Source of the DNA: Sinorhizobium sp. A49
GTDB lineage: Bacteria > Pseudomonadota > Alphaproteobacteria > Rhizobiales > Rhizobiaceae
Length of the DNA: 41,729 nucleotides
Reading direction: 5' to 3'
Assembly (NCBI RefSeq): GCF_002002725.1
Contig: NZ_MUNW01000074.1
Location: forward strand, 1 to 41,729
This document shows positions 1 to 7,487 of the stretch, piece after piece. Each line of letters opens with the position of its first letter. Within the stretch, counting starts at the first letter, position 1. The notes beneath the pieces are model-generated. The model worked only from the letters and a program-made list of their open reading frames with translations. It had not been told where the DNA came from and did no database searches. The position numbers and the translations under genes were made by a program.

Positions 1-50
1 GGATTGTGGAAGCGCCTAGTCAGTTCTTGCGCTCGACCACCGGCGGAGAC

Positions 51-69
51 CAGGGGCCGGAGGCCCCTG
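51..69 (-). terminator. Hairpin downstream of the DUF4168 gene
   Basis: An 8-bp perfect stem (CAGGGGCC / GGCCCCTG) with a 3-nt loop lies 25 nt beyond the stop codon of the minus-strand DUF4168 gene. No clear U-run follows it in that direction, so it may only be a partial terminator or a 3'-end stabiliser. Confidence 0.4.
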
Positions 70-93
70 CCCGCCTGCGCTACCGCGCCCTGC

Positions 94-519
94 TTACTGC
101 TGAGCCGGCGCACCGGTCTGGAGTTTTTCCTCGATTTTTTTGGCAACAGCCGGGTCGGCCTGTGCGGCTGACAGGATGGAGGAATATTCCTCAACGGATA
201 TGGCGCGAGAAGATTCCACGGCCTCGACCATCTCTTGGCTCGCTTCGGCCTCCAGCTTTTCCTTTGCTGCAGCGTCCGTCGTTGCGTCTATTTTCGCGGA
301 ATACTCCTGCCTGACCTTGTCGACCTGGAGGTAGGCGACCGCAAAAGCCTGGAGCTTCTGGTCGCTGATGGGGGCGCTTGCGCCCTTGCTGTCAGCTTGA
401 CCCTGGGTCGGCTGCGTTGTTTGAGACTGGGCAGTTTCCAACGCGAATGCCGGATTGAAGGCCGCAACACTGATGACAGCGGCGGTCAGTGATGCAACGA
501 GTGTGTGTCGAGTATTCAT
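94..519 (-). CDS. DUF4168 domain-containing secreted protein
   Basis: This 141-residue protein has a signal peptide (MNTRHTLVASLTAAVISVAA..., likely cut after an AFA-type site near residue 29). A low-complexity Q/T/S linker follows, then a helical DUF4168 region with the hallmark 'ISDQKLQAFAVAYLQV' segment and a conserved 'AISVEEYSSI' motif near the C-terminus. DUF4168 proteins are small periplasmic or exported proteins of unknown function, common in alphaproteobacteria and cyanobacteria. The start at 519 was chosen over a longer reading because an AAAGGAA ribosome site sits just upstream and the signal peptide begins exactly there. It is a single-gene unit. Family call is confident; function is unknown. 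Confidence 0.85.
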   Translation of the reverse strand: MNTRHTLVASLTAAVISVAAFNPAFALETAQSQTTQPTQGQADSKGASAPISDQKLQAFAVAYLQVDKVRQEYSAKIDATTDAAAKEKLEAEASQEMVEAVESSRAISVEEYSSILSAAQADPAVAKKIEEKLQTGAPAQQ

Positions 520-849
520 GTCTATTCCTTTGTGACGTGTTCGTCGGCGATTTAGTGCCGCGCTCAATTGCTCCTTCAAACGGGATGCATGTGGAACGTC
601 ACGGACAATGAAATCCTCGAAAGGGCCCGTTGCGGCAGCGGTAGGGTAATTTGCTGACCATTGAGCGGCGGCTTTGTGGCTCCCACCAAGGCCCGCCGTC
701 GACATCGGCGAATGTGGTCCGGCGATAATGGGGCATGTAAAACAGCAGCGTCAGCCACGGAGCAGCTGGTCCGATTCTCGACCGCGAAATTTGATCCGCC
801 CGCACGACGGTCGAATGACTACCACCCGAACAGAGACCCGTCTTGCCGT
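520..849. other. Gene-free spacer
   Basis: This stretch lies between the 3' end of the SDR gene and the start of the DUF4168 gene, both on the minus strand. It must hold the DUF4168 promoter. I see no convincing promoter hexamers, no strong hairpin and no credible reading frame. The open frames that cross it lack ribosome sites and have no family resemblance. Confidence 0.5.
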
Positions 850-1605
850 CTAATGGGCAGTATAGGCTCCATCGACCAAGTGGTAGCTACCGGAGATAAA
901 GCTGGCCTGCTCGGACAGCAGAAAGCAGACGAGCGCTGCAACTTCGTCCGGTGTGCCGCGTCGCCCCATCGGCTGAAGCGCTTCCAAACGTCGGTTGCTC
1001 GTCAGATCGGGCTGTCCGGATACCAAAGGCGTTTCGATCCAGCCGGGGCCGACAGCATTGATGCGGATTCCTCGTCTTGCATATTCGATGGCCGCGGTCT
1101 TGGTCAGGCCGACGATTGCGTGCTTGGCGGCCGTATACGCGGATGCCATGGGCAAGCCGACCGAACCGAGGATGGATGACATGTTGACGATCGCACCACC
1201 ACCTTGCCCCAACATCGCGGCAATCTGGTATTTCATGCAGTAGAACACGCCATTTAAGTTGACGTCTATCAGCCTCTGCCAATCGTCGACCGGATAATCC
1301 CCCGTCACTCTTCGCACGCCGTCGACACCTGCATTGTTGACCGCCAGATGCAGGCCTCCACAGGTGTTGACAACGGACGCGACCAAATCTTCCACCGCAG
1401 CAGCATCGGCAACGTCGACCACAAAGGGATAGGCCTCCCCGCCGGACGAACAGATTTCGGCCGCCACCGCTCGCGCGGTATCGGAATTGACATCAGCCAC
1501 AGCCACCGTCGCCCCTTCCGCGCCGAGTTGGCGAGATATGGCGGCACCTATTCCAGAGCCCGCGCCGGTGACAAGTGCGACTTTCGTGGAGAAGCCAAGC
1601 TTCAT
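850..1605 (-). CDS. SDR family NAD(P)-dependent oxidoreductase
   Basis: This is a classical short-chain dehydrogenase of 251 residues. It has the cofactor motif TGAGSGIG near residue 13, the NNAG motif, the catalytic serine in 'NMSSILGS', the YTAAK catalytic pair and a C-terminal 'SGSYHLVDGAYTAH' ending typical of 3-oxoacyl-ACP reductase (FabG)-like or sugar-alcohol dehydrogenases. The acidic residue at the end of beta-2 ('VADVN') suggests NAD(H) over NADP(H). The start at 1605 follows an AGGA site with 8-nt spacing; upstream in-frame starts overlap that site. It stands alone, so the substrate cannot be inferred. Confidence 0.88.
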   Translation of the reverse strand: MKLGFSTKVALVTGAGSGIGAAISRQLGAEGATVAVADVNSDTARAVAAEICSSGGEAYPFVVDVADAAAVEDLVASVVNTCGGLHLAVNNAGVDGVRRVTGDYPVDDWQRLIDVNLNGVFYCMKYQIAAMLGQGGGAIVNMSSILGSVGLPMASAYTAAKHAIVGLTKTAAIEYARRGIRINAVGPGWIETPLVSGQPDLTSNRRLEALQPMGRRGTPDEVAALVCFLLSEQASFISGSYHLVDGAYTAH

Positions 1606-1833
1606 GGTATGCATCCTCGTTCCCGACTCTAATCGACCAGAGACAGACACAAGCTGCAAGAAGTTTCATCGAATGTCCTGGGTTTTGTCAGGCCGCCTCG
1701 CGACCCTCCAAGTCCATTCGCCCTGATCCATCCGTATTACCGGGCGCCATCAACCAGGGAACCAAGCATAGCATCTTGGCCGAAGGACACTTGAGTGTTA
1801 AAGACGAAGCAGTGCTCACCGATTTACTAGCAG

Positions 1834-2430
1834 GTGGATATGGACAGTCGCGGCGTTACCCGCCGAGCGATTCTGCTCGGCAGCTTGGCATTAACGGCAT
1901 CTGGGTGCACATCAACGGCAGAACGATATGGCGGGCCGATTCTTTCCGCCTTCGGCGGCGGACCGTCGTCTCGCTATCGCCGTCGGAATGTGGGTTATGA
2001 CGGAAACGAACCCCCTGGAACAATCGTCGTCAACACCTCTGAGCGCTATCTTTACCTCGTCGAGGGCGGCGGTCGGGCCATCCGCTACGGCATCGCTGTC
2101 GGAGAAGATGGGCGGACGCTCAAGGGACCGGCCTCGATCGGCCGCAAGGCCGAGTGGCCATCGTGGACGCCGACCGAAAACATGATGGAGCGCAAACCGC
2201 ACTTGCGACAATACGCCGGCGGCGTCAGCGGTGGGCCGCATAATCCACTTGGAGCAGCCGCCCTTTATCTCTACCGGGGCGGGCAGGACTCCTTGTTCAG
2301 GCTGCACGGAACGAATGAGCCCTGGACGATCGGTCAGGCAGTATCAAGTGGCTGCGTCCGCTTGACGAACGAAGATATCGTCGATCTGTACAACCGCACC
2401 CCTGTCGGAGCGAAGGTTCTCGTGATTTGA
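1834..2430 (+). CDS. L,D-transpeptidase (YkuD/ErfK family), lipoprotein-like
   Basis: The catalytic signature HGTN...SSGCVRL of YkuD-type L,D-transpeptidases lies at about residues 154-174, with the nucleophilic cysteine in SSGCVR. These enzymes form 3-3 peptidoglycan cross-links or attach proteins to peptidoglycan in the periplasm. The N-terminus carries two arginines, a hydrophobic stretch and 'LTASGC', which could act as a Tat-type signal and/or a lipobox. At 198 residues it is a minimal single-domain member of a family that rhizobia carry in many copies. The GTG at 1834 and the ATG at 1840 are both possible starts; the AGGTGG at 1832 overlaps the first, so the start is uncertain. Confidence 0.9.
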   Translation: MDMDSRGVTRRAILLGSLALTASGCTSTAERYGGPILSAFGGGPSSRYRRRNVGYDGNEPPGTIVVNTSERYLYLVEGGGRAIRYGIAVGEDGRTLKGPASIGRKAEWPSWTPTENMMERKPHLRQYAGGVSGGPHNPLGAAALYLYRGGQDSLFRLHGTNEPWTIGQAVSSGCVRLTNEDIVDLYNRTPVGAKVLVI

Positions 2431-2451
2431 ACACGCTTTTATGTCGGACGA

Positions 2452-2473
2452 TGCAAAATGTGTTCTTTTTGCA
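2452..2473. repeat. AT-rich inverted repeat downstream of L,D-transpeptidase
   Basis: TGCAAAA and TTTTGCA form a perfect 7-bp inverted repeat with an 8-nt centre, 21 nt beyond the transpeptidase stop and 80 nt before the next gene. It could be a weak terminator or an operator for the small lipoprotein gene. The sequence alone does not decide. Confidence 0.35.
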
Positions 2474-2554
2474 CTAGGCGTAAGCGTAGAACGCCCTATT
2501 AATATAAGCGTTGCCTTCGATAAACCGATTCCATTCTAAGGAGAGGATGCCTTG

Positions 2555-2689
2555 ATGAGCAGAAACCTAGTCGTAATCGTTACCTTGCTTTCCGTCGTTG
2601 GCCTCAGCGGCTGCGATACTATTGGCAAAGGCAAAGGCAAGGCGCCGCCGCCGGTAGAAACCGTCGAACCGGCGCCTGTCTACAAGTAA
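2555..2689 (+). CDS. Small lipoprotein, 44 residues
   Basis: The reading frame encodes a hydrophobic leader ending in the lipobox 'LSGC' at residues 17-20. A charged GKGKGK stretch and a proline/valine-rich tail ending PAPVYK follow. An AAGGAGAGG ribosome site precedes the ATG. Mature length would be about 25 residues, so it is probably an entericidin-like or otherwise very small outer- or inner-membrane lipoprotein. I do not recognise the family. A hairpin follows the stop codon, consistent with a monocistronic gene. The clean signal-lipobox architecture is the main argument that it is real. Confidence 0.65.
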   Translation: MSRNLVVIVTLLSVVGLSGCDTIGKGKGKAPPPVETVEPAPVYK

Positions 2690-2705
2690 CTTGAACTGCG
2701 GATGA

Positions 2706-2731
2706 GTGGGAGGGATGAACGTCCTTCCCAC
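2706..2731 (+). terminator. Hairpin terminator after the small lipoprotein gene
   Basis: GTGGGAGGGA pairs with TCCTTCCCAC (one G-U pair) around a 6-nt loop, 17 nt after the stop codon. The following bases are AT-rich (ATCATTATA) without a true U-run. Confidence 0.5.
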
Positions 2732-2812
2732 ATCATTATAGCCGGCCGGATGGGCTTTGGTGCTGTCGGGCCAGAATAAAAGTGCTCATCGGAGTTCAGG
2801 AGATAGAGCATA

Positions 2813-3400
2813 GTGATGCCGCTTTTGACAGGCCGACTAATGCTGATTGTGGCACTCGCATTTGCGATGGCAGGCTGCCAATCAGAAGATCAGAAGCCCC
2901 TGCCGCGTTTCGTATCAAGTAGCAGCAGCGCACCTGCTGTGACCGCAGGCGCAGTCCGCGAAAGCGGTTACTTCATCGAATTTCGATCCCGCTACGCCCT
3001 GAGTTACGGCCACACCTACGTCGTTTTCGGACGCACGAACGAGGCCGGCGGAATGATCAATCCCGAAGTGGCTGGACTTGCACCGGCAACCCCCAGCGCG
3101 ACGCCCTATGTCCTTGGGCACTTTCTGCCCGTACCCGCGGAAACCGGAGCGAGCGACGGTGACCTCGAAGAGGAATACAGGTCGGCAAGCTGGCGCGTCA
3201 TGCTGACAGAAGCAGAGTACAACAAGACGGTCGCCTATATCAGGCAGCTCAAGGCCAAATCGAAATTCTGGCAAGCGTCGGTTTACAACTGCAATGCGTT
3301 CGTCTCGGATATTGCCCGTTCGATGGGATATAAGACGCCCAGCATCTGGCTAAGACCACAGCAATTCGTTACCAAGCTTCGGCAAATGAATGCGGGCTAA
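2813..3400 (+). CDS. Lipoprotein with permuted NlpC/P60-like (LRAT/YiiX-type) His...Cys pattern
   Basis: The 195-residue product begins with a signal peptide ending in the lipobox 'AMAGC' (residues 18-22), so it should be a periplasmic lipoprotein. The mature part has 'YALSYGHTYVVFG' with one conserved-looking histidine, and about 95 residues later 'VYNCNAFVSDIARSMGY'. A histidine upstream of an N-C-x-x-F cysteine is the order seen in circularly permuted papain-fold (NlpC/P60, LRAT, YiiX-type) proteins. The catalytic role is an inference from that order; no family was confirmed. GTG at 2813 follows an AGGAG site by 10 nt, and ATG at 2816 is the alternative start. It stands between two unrelated units. 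Confidence 0.6.
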   Translation: MMPLLTGRLMLIVALAFAMAGCQSEDQKPLPRFVSSSSSAPAVTAGAVRESGYFIEFRSRYALSYGHTYVVFGRTNEAGGMINPEVAGLAPATPSATPYVLGHFLPVPAETGASDGDLEEEYRSASWRVMLTEAEYNKTVAYIRQLKAKSKFWQASVYNCNAFVSDIARSMGYKTPSIWLRPQQFVTKLRQMNAG

Positions 3401-3464
3401 AGGTGATCAGTGCAGAGTTGCATCCGACCGATAGCAGATCGCAGAAAGGCTCTGGTGACTTGAA

Positions 3465-4058
3465 GTGATCGTATCGATGGCCGCTCTCGGCAAAATCGTC
3501 TGGGTGATTGGGATCATCGCCTGGTATTTTATTCGCGTACCATTCGAACGCCGCGCAAAGCGCGTCAACGTCGTCAGCAACCGCCGCTCGCCGGTGGACA
3601 TGTTTGGGCTTGCATCGGGACTGGGCGGCCTTGCGATCGTTCCCGCCCTTTATGTCGCCACCGGCTTTCCACAGGCAGCCGACCATTCCGCCAGTCCGTG
3701 GACCGTGATCGCCGGAACGATTGTTTTCTTCTTTGCCCTTTGGGTTTTTCGCCGGACTCATAAGGAGCTAGGGCGCAACTGGTCCATCACACTGGAGATC
3801 CGCGACAAGCACGAATTGATCTCCGGCGGTCCTTACGCCTTTGTTCGCCACCCGATGTATACCTCCTTCATGTTGATGGGCGTTGGCCAGGCCCTATTGC
3901 TGCCCAACTGGGTGGCAGGGCTGGCGGGCCTATTCGGGTTCGCGCTACTTTTCTTTCTGAGGGTCGACAAGGAGGAGCGTATGATGCTGGAGATTTTCGG
4001 TATTCAGTACCGTGACTACATGCAGCGGACCAAGCGCATCGTCCCCTACCTCTACTAA
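3465..4058 (+). CDS. Isoprenylcysteine carboxyl methyltransferase (ICMT)-family membrane methyltransferase
   Basis: This is a 197-residue polytopic membrane protein with segments near residues 5-22, 45-65, 78-95 and 128-155. It has the family hallmark 'SGGPYAFVRHPMYTSF' at about 125-140 and a C-terminal 'EERMMLEIFGIQYRDYMQRTKRIVPYLY' typical of ICMT/PEMT-like SAM-dependent methyltransferases. Bacterial members methylate unknown small molecules, lipids or proteins. The GTG at 3465 gives the full first helix but has no good ribosome site; ATG at 3477 is possible. It ends 10 nt before the acyltransferase gene, so it heads a three-gene cassette (with the acyltransferase and the SEC-C SDR) that suggests a lipid or secondary-metabolite modification pathway. 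Confidence 0.82.
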   Translation: MIVSMAALGKIVWVIGIIAWYFIRVPFERRAKRVNVVSNRRSPVDMFGLASGLGGLAIVPALYVATGFPQAADHSASPWTVIAGTIVFFFALWVFRRTHKELGRNWSITLEIRDKHELISGGPYAFVRHPMYTSFMLMGVGQALLLPNWVAGLAGLFGFALLFFLRVDKEERMMLEIFGIQYRDYMQRTKRIVPYLY

Positions 4059-4068
4059 AGGCGATATC

Positions 4069-4854
4069 ATGCAAGGCCGAGCCATCAAGCTTTCGGTGCC
4101 TAGGCGCCTTGTCTGCGACCTAATGCGGTTTTCGATCGGGGTTCCGCGCGTCACCGTCCAACGGCAGATGAACCTCGATCCCCTGCAAAAGGCCAGGCTG
4201 GCGCAGTCGAACAGGCCGTCCTGGACCGTCCTTTTCCTGAAGGGATATGCGCTTCTTTGCCGGGAGACGCCGGAGTTCCGGCGTGCATACGTCAAACTTC
4301 CATGGCCCCAGCTCTACGAATATCCCGAAAGCGTCGCCTCCATCGCCCATGAGCGCGAGTACGAGGGCGAGCGGGCTGTCCTGTTGAGCAAGATCAAATG
4401 TCCGGAAGGCCGGTCTATCCCTGAACTTGCCGCATTGATCGATGACGCGCGGTCGCGACCGGTGACAGAAATCAAGGAATTTCGACGCGCCCTGAAAATC
4501 GCTCGCGCACCAGGGCCAATCCGCTGGCTGCTCATGTGGCTTGGCCTCAATATGGGGTCACGGCGAGCGCATTATTTCGGCACGTTCCAGCTGTCGGTCT
4601 ATTCCGGCCTCGGAGCAGAATCACTCAACCCGCTGACCCCCCTCACGACCATTTTCAACTACGGTCGTATCGCGGAGGACGGCACAGTGACCGTACGCAT
4701 TCACTACGACCACCGGGTCATGGACGGCGCCAATGTTGCCCGCGCGCTTGAGCGCTTCGAAGCGATCCTCAACGGTGATGTCGCTGAGGAAATGTCGAGC
4801 CAGGCTCTCGGCGCAGCGGTTCCCGCAGCAACACTTTCACGGAAGACCACATGA
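4069..4854 (+). CDS. Lipoyl-less 2-oxoacid dehydrogenase E2-type acyltransferase
   Basis: The 261-residue protein has the acyltransferase-fold active-site motif 'HYDHRVMDGANVARALERF' near residues 222-240, matching the HRxxDG signature of dihydrolipoamide acyltransferase (E2) catalytic domains and chloramphenicol acetyltransferase. It lacks the lipoyl and E1/E3-binding domains of true E2 subunits, and no E1 or E3 genes are nearby, so it is probably a free-standing acyltransferase. The ATG at 4069 is preceded by AAAGG and fits the previous stop at 4058; a longer in-frame start would overlap the methyltransferase by 47 nt. The stop overlaps the next start in ATGA, which indicates translational coupling to the SDR. 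The acyl donor and acceptor are unknown. Confidence 0.8.
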   Translation: MQGRAIKLSVPRRLVCDLMRFSIGVPRVTVQRQMNLDPLQKARLAQSNRPSWTVLFLKGYALLCRETPEFRRAYVKLPWPQLYEYPESVASIAHEREYEGERAVLLSKIKCPEGRSIPELAALIDDARSRPVTEIKEFRRALKIARAPGPIRWLLMWLGLNMGSRRAHYFGTFQLSVYSGLGAESLNPLTPLTTIFNYGRIAEDGTVTVRIHYDHRVMDGANVARALERFEAILNGDVAEEMSSQALGAAVPAATLSRKTT

Positions 4855-5741
4855 CGGCACTGGATGAACCCCGTCTGGCAATTGTGGTCGTTGGAGCCTC
4901 ACGCGGTATCGGCAGGGCGATTGCCAAAGTCGCTGCGCTCGACGGGGCCCCGATCGTTCTGGTTGCACGCTCCCTTGACGATCTGGCGGCAGCGGCGAGC
5001 GAAATTCGCGAGGCTGGCGGCGAAGCCTTCACGCTCGACCTCGATCTCTTCTCGGCCGATGCTTCCGTGCGTCTAGGGGGCTTCCTGAGCGCAAACAAAC
5101 TGTCATGCGATGTGCTCGTCAACAGCGCCGGCTATGGTTTGCGTGGGGGCGCAACGACGCTACCCGTCCCCGAACAGCTGGGGATCATTGACCTCAACAT
5201 ACGCGCCCTTACCGACTTGTCGCTTCATTTCCTGCCGGCAATGGTGGCGCGCGGCCGTGGCGGCGTGGTTAACCTCGGATCCATCGCCGGTTTCATGCCC
5301 GGACCGGGCATGGCGCTCTATTACGCCAGCAAGAGTTACGTGCGGTCATTCTCCTTCGCTCTTCACCAGGAGTTGCGCCGCACCGGCGTCACGGTGACAT
5401 GCGTTGCTCCCGGACCGGTTGCGACAGAATTCCTCCGTCGCTCCGGCGCGGATCGTGTAACGCTTTTCAAGGTGTTGCCAAGGGTCGATGCGGATTACGT
5501 TGCCGAGCGGGCCTGGCGCGGCTTCAAGTCGGGGCGACGCCTGGTCATCCCCGGCATCTCCGCCAAGCTGGCTGCCTTTGCAGCCGCGTGGCTGCCATCT
5601 GCAATCATGCTGCCCCTGATCGGTCGATTGCAGCGACGCAGCAACGACCCCTGCCCCTGCGGTTCCGGTATCAAGTTCAAAGATTGCTGCGGGGGCCGTT
5701 CGCGCAGCGCCGAGTTGCGACAAAGCCCCGGAAGCCGCTGA
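4851..5741 (+). CDS. SDR oxidoreductase with C-terminal SEC-C zinc-binding motif
   Basis: Residues 1-235 form a short-chain dehydrogenase: GASRGIG cofactor loop, NSAG, 'NLGSIAG' serine and YYASK catalytic pair. The C-terminal tail after an alanine-rich hydrophobic stretch carries 'NDPCPCGSGIKFKDCC', a canonical SEC-C metal-binding motif (CxCxnCC) like those on SecA and YchJ. The SDR part resembles the DltE-like group of reductases. SEC-C binds zinc and usually mediates contacts with ribosomes or proteins, so its fusion to an SDR suggests tethering. The gene overlaps the acyltransferase stop by 4 nt. The substrate is unknown; a fatty-acyl or polyketide-like substrate would fit the neighbours but is inference. 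Confidence 0.87.
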   Translation: MTALDEPRLAIVVVGASRGIGRAIAKVAALDGAPIVLVARSLDDLAAAASEIREAGGEAFTLDLDLFSADASVRLGGFLSANKLSCDVLVNSAGYGLRGGATTLPVPEQLGIIDLNIRALTDLSLHFLPAMVARGRGGVVNLGSIAGFMPGPGMALYYASKSYVRSFSFALHQELRRTGVTVTCVAPGPVATEFLRRSGADRVTLFKVLPRVDADYVAERAWRGFKSGRRLVIPGISAKLAAFAAAWLPSAIMLPLIGRLQRRSNDPCPCGSGIKFKDCCGGRSRSAELRQSPGSR

Positions 5742-5853
5742 AAAGATTGGCAACGCCGACGCATAAAAAAATTCTGCGCGACACTTGAAGTGCGGCCCGC
5801 GCTCCCCCACCTAGCGAACAACCCGCTGGTCCGGGCCCCTCTGGCGAGAGCTT

Positions 5854-5897
5854 CCGGCGCTCTTGCGATGTCGGACCTTATCCGACATCTGCGCCGG
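5854..5897 (+). promoter_or_regulatory. Two-tier stem-loop in the terC leader
   Basis: An outer 7-bp stem (CCGGCGC 5854-5860 with GCGCCGG 5891-5897) encloses a perfect 9-bp inner hairpin (GATGTCGGA 5867-5875, loop CCTTA, TCCGACATC 5881-5889). Its 3' edge abuts the GGAG ribosome site (5899-5902) of the TerC gene. Manganese-related TerC genes are often preceded by yybP-ykoY riboswitches, but the conserved internal-loop sequences of that class were not seen. This looks like a different cis-acting RNA element, or an intrinsic structure that limits initiation. Confidence 0.5.
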
Positions 5898-5911
5898 CGG
5901 AGCTTTATTCC

Positions 5912-6898
5912 GTGGATACTTCCCTGTTGTTTATCGAGTGGTTGGGCAAACCAGTCTGGATGTGGCTCAGCTTCATCACGCTGGTCATCGCCATCCTCTC
6001 CTTCGACCTTGGCGTCCTGCACAAGGAAAACAAGGAGATCGAAGTCGGCGAGAGCATCAAGCTCTCCGCGCTCTACATCTCGCTCGGTCTCGCCTTCGGC
6101 GGCTGGGTCTGGTGGTATCTCGGTGCCGATGCCGGCCTTGCCTATATGACCGGCTTCGTCGTCGAAAAGACGCTCGCACTCGACAACGTCTTCGTCATCG
6201 CACTGATTTTCTCATTCTTCGCCGTTCCACGCCTCTACCAGCACCGGGTGCTTTTCTGGGGCATCCTCGGCGTTATCGTTCTGCGCGCCATCATGATCGG
6301 TGTCGGTGCGACACTTGTCGCCGAGTTTTCGTGGCTGCTCTATATCTTTGCTGCCTTCCTTATCGTGACCGGCCTGAAGATGCTGTTCATGAAGGAAGCT
6401 GAGCCCGACATCTCCAACAACGCACTGGTGCGCTTCATGCGCCGCCGCTTCAACGTGACGGAGAGCCACCACGGCGAACACTTCTTCGTCAAGCAGGCGG
6501 ATCCGAAGAGCGGCAAGCTGGTGTGGTTCATCACGCCCCTATTCATGGCGCTCGTGCTCATCGAAGTCGCTGACGTGATCTTTGCCGTCGATTCGGTGCC
6601 TGCGATCTTCGCCATTACCACCGACCCGTTCCTCGTCTACACCTCGAACATCTTCGCTATCCTTGGCCTCAGGGCGCTCTATTTCGCTCTGGCCGCAATG
6701 ATCCACCGTTTCCGCTACCTGAAGCCGGCGCTTGCCGTGGTGCTGATCTTCATCGGCTCGAAGGTCTTCGTTGCCGATCTCGTCGGCCTCGAAAAATTCC
6801 CGGCGGCTCTTTCGCTGGGCATCACCTTCGCGATCATCGCAAGCGGCGTGATCTGGAGCCTGGTCAAGACGCGTGGGGAACCGGTTCCGGCCGAGTAA
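5912..6898 (+). CDS. TerC/Alx-family integral membrane metal transporter
   Basis: The 328-residue protein has about nine membrane segments and both TerC hallmarks: acidic intramembrane motifs 'VVEKTLALDNVFVI' (about residues 83-96) and 'LIEVADVIFAVDSVPA' (about 215-230). TerC/Alx/MeeF proteins export Mn2+ or otherwise help metalate exported proteins; some were found through tellurite resistance. The GTG start at 5912 has GGAG nine bases upstream. It is monocistronic, with a structured leader upstream and a hairpin terminator downstream. The family is clear; the precise metal is inferred. Confidence 0.93.
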   Translation: MDTSLLFIEWLGKPVWMWLSFITLVIAILSFDLGVLHKENKEIEVGESIKLSALYISLGLAFGGWVWWYLGADAGLAYMTGFVVEKTLALDNVFVIALIFSFFAVPRLYQHRVLFWGILGVIVLRAIMIGVGATLVAEFSWLLYIFAAFLIVTGLKMLFMKEAEPDISNNALVRFMRRRFNVTESHHGEHFFVKQADPKSGKLVWFITPLFMALVLIEVADVIFAVDSVPAIFAITTDPFLVYTSNIFAILGLRALYFALAAMIHRFRYLKPALAVVLIFIGSKVFVADLVGLEKFPAALSLGITFAIIASGVIWSLVKTRGEPVPAE

Positions 6899-6966
6899 TC
6901 TTCGTACTCCATAGGCCAGGAGGCTGCCCGAAAGGGCGGCCAATCCCCGTCAGTGACAATTACCGG

Positions 6967-6996
6967 ACCGCGGGTGCACGAAAATGCGCCCGCGGT
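6967..6996. terminator. Bidirectional hairpin between terC and the DUF6500 gene
   Basis: ACCGCGGGTGC pairs with GCGCCCGCGGT (one wobble) around an 8-nt A-rich loop in the 120-nt convergent spacer. A smaller stem (GGCTGCCC-GAAA-GGGCGGCC) lies just left of it near 6923-6943. Confidence 0.65.
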
Positions 6997-7018
6997 TCGC
7001 GTTTATGGGTTATGGGTC

Positions 7019-7285
7019 TTATGCCTCGTCGCCCAGCGCGACGACCAAGGCACGCACCTTCGTCGCCTTCTCGAAGTGATCGAGTCGGTGGGTTCTGATC
7101 CACCACTCGGCCGCCTCCATCAGCAATTCCGGATCGTCGTTTTTGTTGGCAAAGAAGGCATAGAACGAGAGCCCGACGCCCAATCCTTTTTCCGCGATCT
7201 TCCGATCGCAAACTTCCAATATCTTTCGTTGCAAGGCAGCTCTCATGAGCGGGCTCCTATTCGATTTGCTGACGACCTTCTCCAT
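7019..7285 (-). CDS. DUF6500 family protein
   Basis: This small, soluble 88-residue protein contains 'MRAALQRKILEVCDRKIAEKGLGVGLSFYAFFANKNDDPELLMEAAEWWI', which I recognise as a DUF6500-type sequence found in proteobacteria. No signal peptide or membrane segment is seen, and the function is unknown. The ATG at 7285 was chosen because GAAGG lies 7 nt upstream; the ATG at 7291 would be too close to that site. It is convergent with terC and divergent from the MarR gene. Confidence 0.75.
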   Translation of the reverse strand: MEKVVSKSNRSPLMRAALQRKILEVCDRKIAEKGLGVGLSFYAFFANKNDDPELLMEAAEWWIRTHRLDHFEKATKVRALVVALGDEA

Positions 7286-7452
7286 GGGCATGCCTTCGCC
7301 CCTGCTCGATAAAAGAGCCTCTCGCCATTCAAAGGGTTAGGCATAACGTGTCGGACGGTGCAATCCGTGCTTCCAGCGCTGCACAGATCATCGGTGGCAT
7401 TTCCGGATTATTCCTGGTCAATCTTTCTTCGCCTCCCCGCGCCCCGTCGAAC

Positions 7453-7487
7453 TTGACGTCGATGATTTGCGTGTATATACACGCATC
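7453..7487 (+). promoter_or_regulatory. MarR promoter with perfect 18-bp palindromic operator
   Basis: TTGACG (7453-7458) and TATACA (7476-7481) are spaced by 17 nt. A perfect palindrome, TGCGTGTATATACACGCA (7468-7485), covers the -10 region. The start codon of the MarR gene is only 6 nt after the -10 hexamer and has no Shine-Dalgarno sequence, so the mRNA is probably leaderless. MarR dimers bind palindromes of this size, which points to autorepression. Confidence 0.7.

Noticed and set aside
5742-5911. yybP-ykoY (Mn2+) riboswitch upstream of terC
   Set aside because: The expected conserved internal-loop sequences are not visible. Only a different nested stem-loop is supported, so it is reported as an unnamed structure.
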